This document shows, piece after piece, positions 12,644-13,391 of a stretch of 13,391 bases of DNA. Position 1 is the first letter of the stretch; each line of letters opens with the position of its first letter. The stretch is from an uncultured Clostridia bacterium. Its GTDB lineage: Bacteria > Bacillota > Clostridia > Christensenellales > Borkfalkiaceae. The stretch covers positions 1 to 13,391 of the forward strand of contig CATZIC010000053.1 of assembly GCA_958419945.1 (NCBI GenBank), written 5' to 3'. The position numbers and the translations under genes are program-made. Below the pieces are notes generated by a model, which saw only the letters and a program-made list of their open reading frames with translations, was not told the DNA's origin and did no database searches.

Positions 12644-13321
12644 TTATTTTAAAATGATGTCAGAGTAATTGAGCACCGTGATAATGCCGGAGTTTGCTTC
12701 GAACTGATAGCCTTTCGTGCTAAATACGGAGCCGGTTTTAATCACGTCTTGGTAACCTTCGGGGGTGTTAACCTTGAAGGTGAAAGTCTTAGCCTCGGCT
12801 ACGCCACCGTCTTTATTGCGGAGGCCTGCCGTGCCAACTATCGTAAGAACGCCGTCCGCATTGGTTACCTCGGTAACCGTTACGTCGGAATATAAAGTCT
12901 GACTGTAATGTGTGTCGTACGCAAAATCACTACTAAACGTTAAGTAGTAATCCTTCTGCACGGGGTGCGTGTATACATTGGGTTGGTTTGCACCATAAAT
13001 AACATCGTATTTCAGATCGCTTATCTGGAATGCACTATTGTGCTTCTGAATTACGCCGACAACTCTATAAAGGTGGCCGAGCTTCATATCGATAGCCTTA
13101 TTGGATGCATAACCTGCATACAATTTTATAGTGTAGGTTTCGCCCGTTTCACTGTCGTACTGTGTTGCAGTAAAGGAAGTCTTACCTTCATATATTTCGA
13201 CGGATTGTAAAAGTGCGTTGAATCTTACTTTTGAACCGCTGTCGAATTCTTCGTTGTAATACTGTTCAATATTTTCGTAGATTTCCTTAATGGAAACGTC
13301 AACGGGATCGGTTGAGAACAA
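12644..13321 (-). CDS. OB-like extracytoplasmic protein, possibly 5'-disrupted
   Basis: 225 codons from a TTG (13319-13321) to TAA (12644-12646). The frame stays open to 13384, with coding-like sequence (LRLFSAKDDPLFSTDP) before the TTG, but no ATG or GTG is available there and an in-frame TAA stands at 13385-13387. The TTG has no Shine-Dalgarno. The middle (about 30-105, from GSKVRFNALL through TIKLYAG to YRVVGVIQ) has the strand pattern of an OB fold like those in the downstream lipoprotein. The second half (about 120-225) is beta-rich and unassigned. No signal peptide is visible, although the partner is exported, so the true N-terminus may lie in another frame beyond the window: minus-strand bases 13391-13335 are open in the neighbouring frame. 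A frameshifted or truncated copy is as likely as a TTG start. Confidence 0.55.
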   Translation of the reverse strand: MFSTDPVDVSIKEIYENIEQYYNEEFDSGSKVRFNALLQSVEIYEGKTSFTATQYDSETGETYTIKLYAGYASNKAIDMKLGHLYRVVGVIQKHNSAFQISDLKYDVIYGANQPNVYTHPVQKDYYLTFSSDFAYDTHYSQTLYSDVTVTEVTNADGVLTIVGTAGLRNKDGGVAEAKTFTFKVNTPEGYQDVIKTGSVFSTKGYQFEANSGIITVLNYSDIILK

Positions 13322-13391
13322 AGGATCGTCTTTAGCCGAGAAAAGACGAAGTTTTATGTTTCTTAGTTGTTGGTTGTCTTTTAATTATATT

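Overview
The window reads as the chromosome of an uncultured Clostridia-like Bacillota. The evidence is gene content: a ruvX-DUF1292 pair as in Bacillota, a YtxH-like small protein, a PflX-type radical SAM protein, a class II-type desulfoferrodoxin and a giant Ig/OB-domain lipoprotein. Ribosome binding sites are AGGAGG-like and the promoters are vegetative, with 17-base spacers. No rRNA, tRNA, CRISPR array or full transposase is visible. Genus cannot be told from the sequence.

Left part (1-3404). A partial SLOG-family gene runs off the left edge on the minus strand. Its promoter (412-440) is separated from it by a 171-bp segment (237-407) with 14-bp terminal inverted repeats, which looks like a MITE inserted in the 5' leader. 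Next, all on the minus strand, come a membrane GT2 glycosyltransferase with its own terminator, a desulfoferrodoxin, a DUF1292 protein with a Cys/His-rich tail, and ruvX. The last three look like one operon read from a promoter at 3202-3230, in the order ruvX, DUF1292, dfx.

Middle (3405-6174). A 58-residue YtxH-like protein on the plus strand faces metK on the minus strand. metK (S-adenosylmethionine synthetase) and a PflX-like radical SAM gene are divergent, with promoters whose -35 boxes lie 8 bases apart. One makes SAM and the other should consume it.

Repeat regions. The two convergent (3'-3') gaps, 3582-3917 and 6126-7296, are filled with a mosaic of short palindromic elements of at least five kinds. 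These are hairpin arrays spaced by the word agtgatatt, a second array spaced by aatgaag, a 68-bp double-hairpin element, a hairpin element starting gtctggattgcc, and a G-rich element bounded by aaaaaggcgg/ccgccttttt. None occur in the promoter-bearing gaps. A 37-codon open frame of unknown status is embedded in the larger mosaic.

Right part (7297-13391). A 1775-residue lipoprotein on the minus strand carries six atypical bacterial Ig-like domains, about three OB-like segments, four copies of an unrecognised module of about 140 residues, two Cys/His modules and a C-terminal beta-sandwich. It ends at a very strong terminator. Just upstream lies a 225-codon OB-like frame with no ATG, which may be 5'-disrupted. 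Together they suggest a cell-surface locus for binding or processing extracellular polymers; this function is inferred only.
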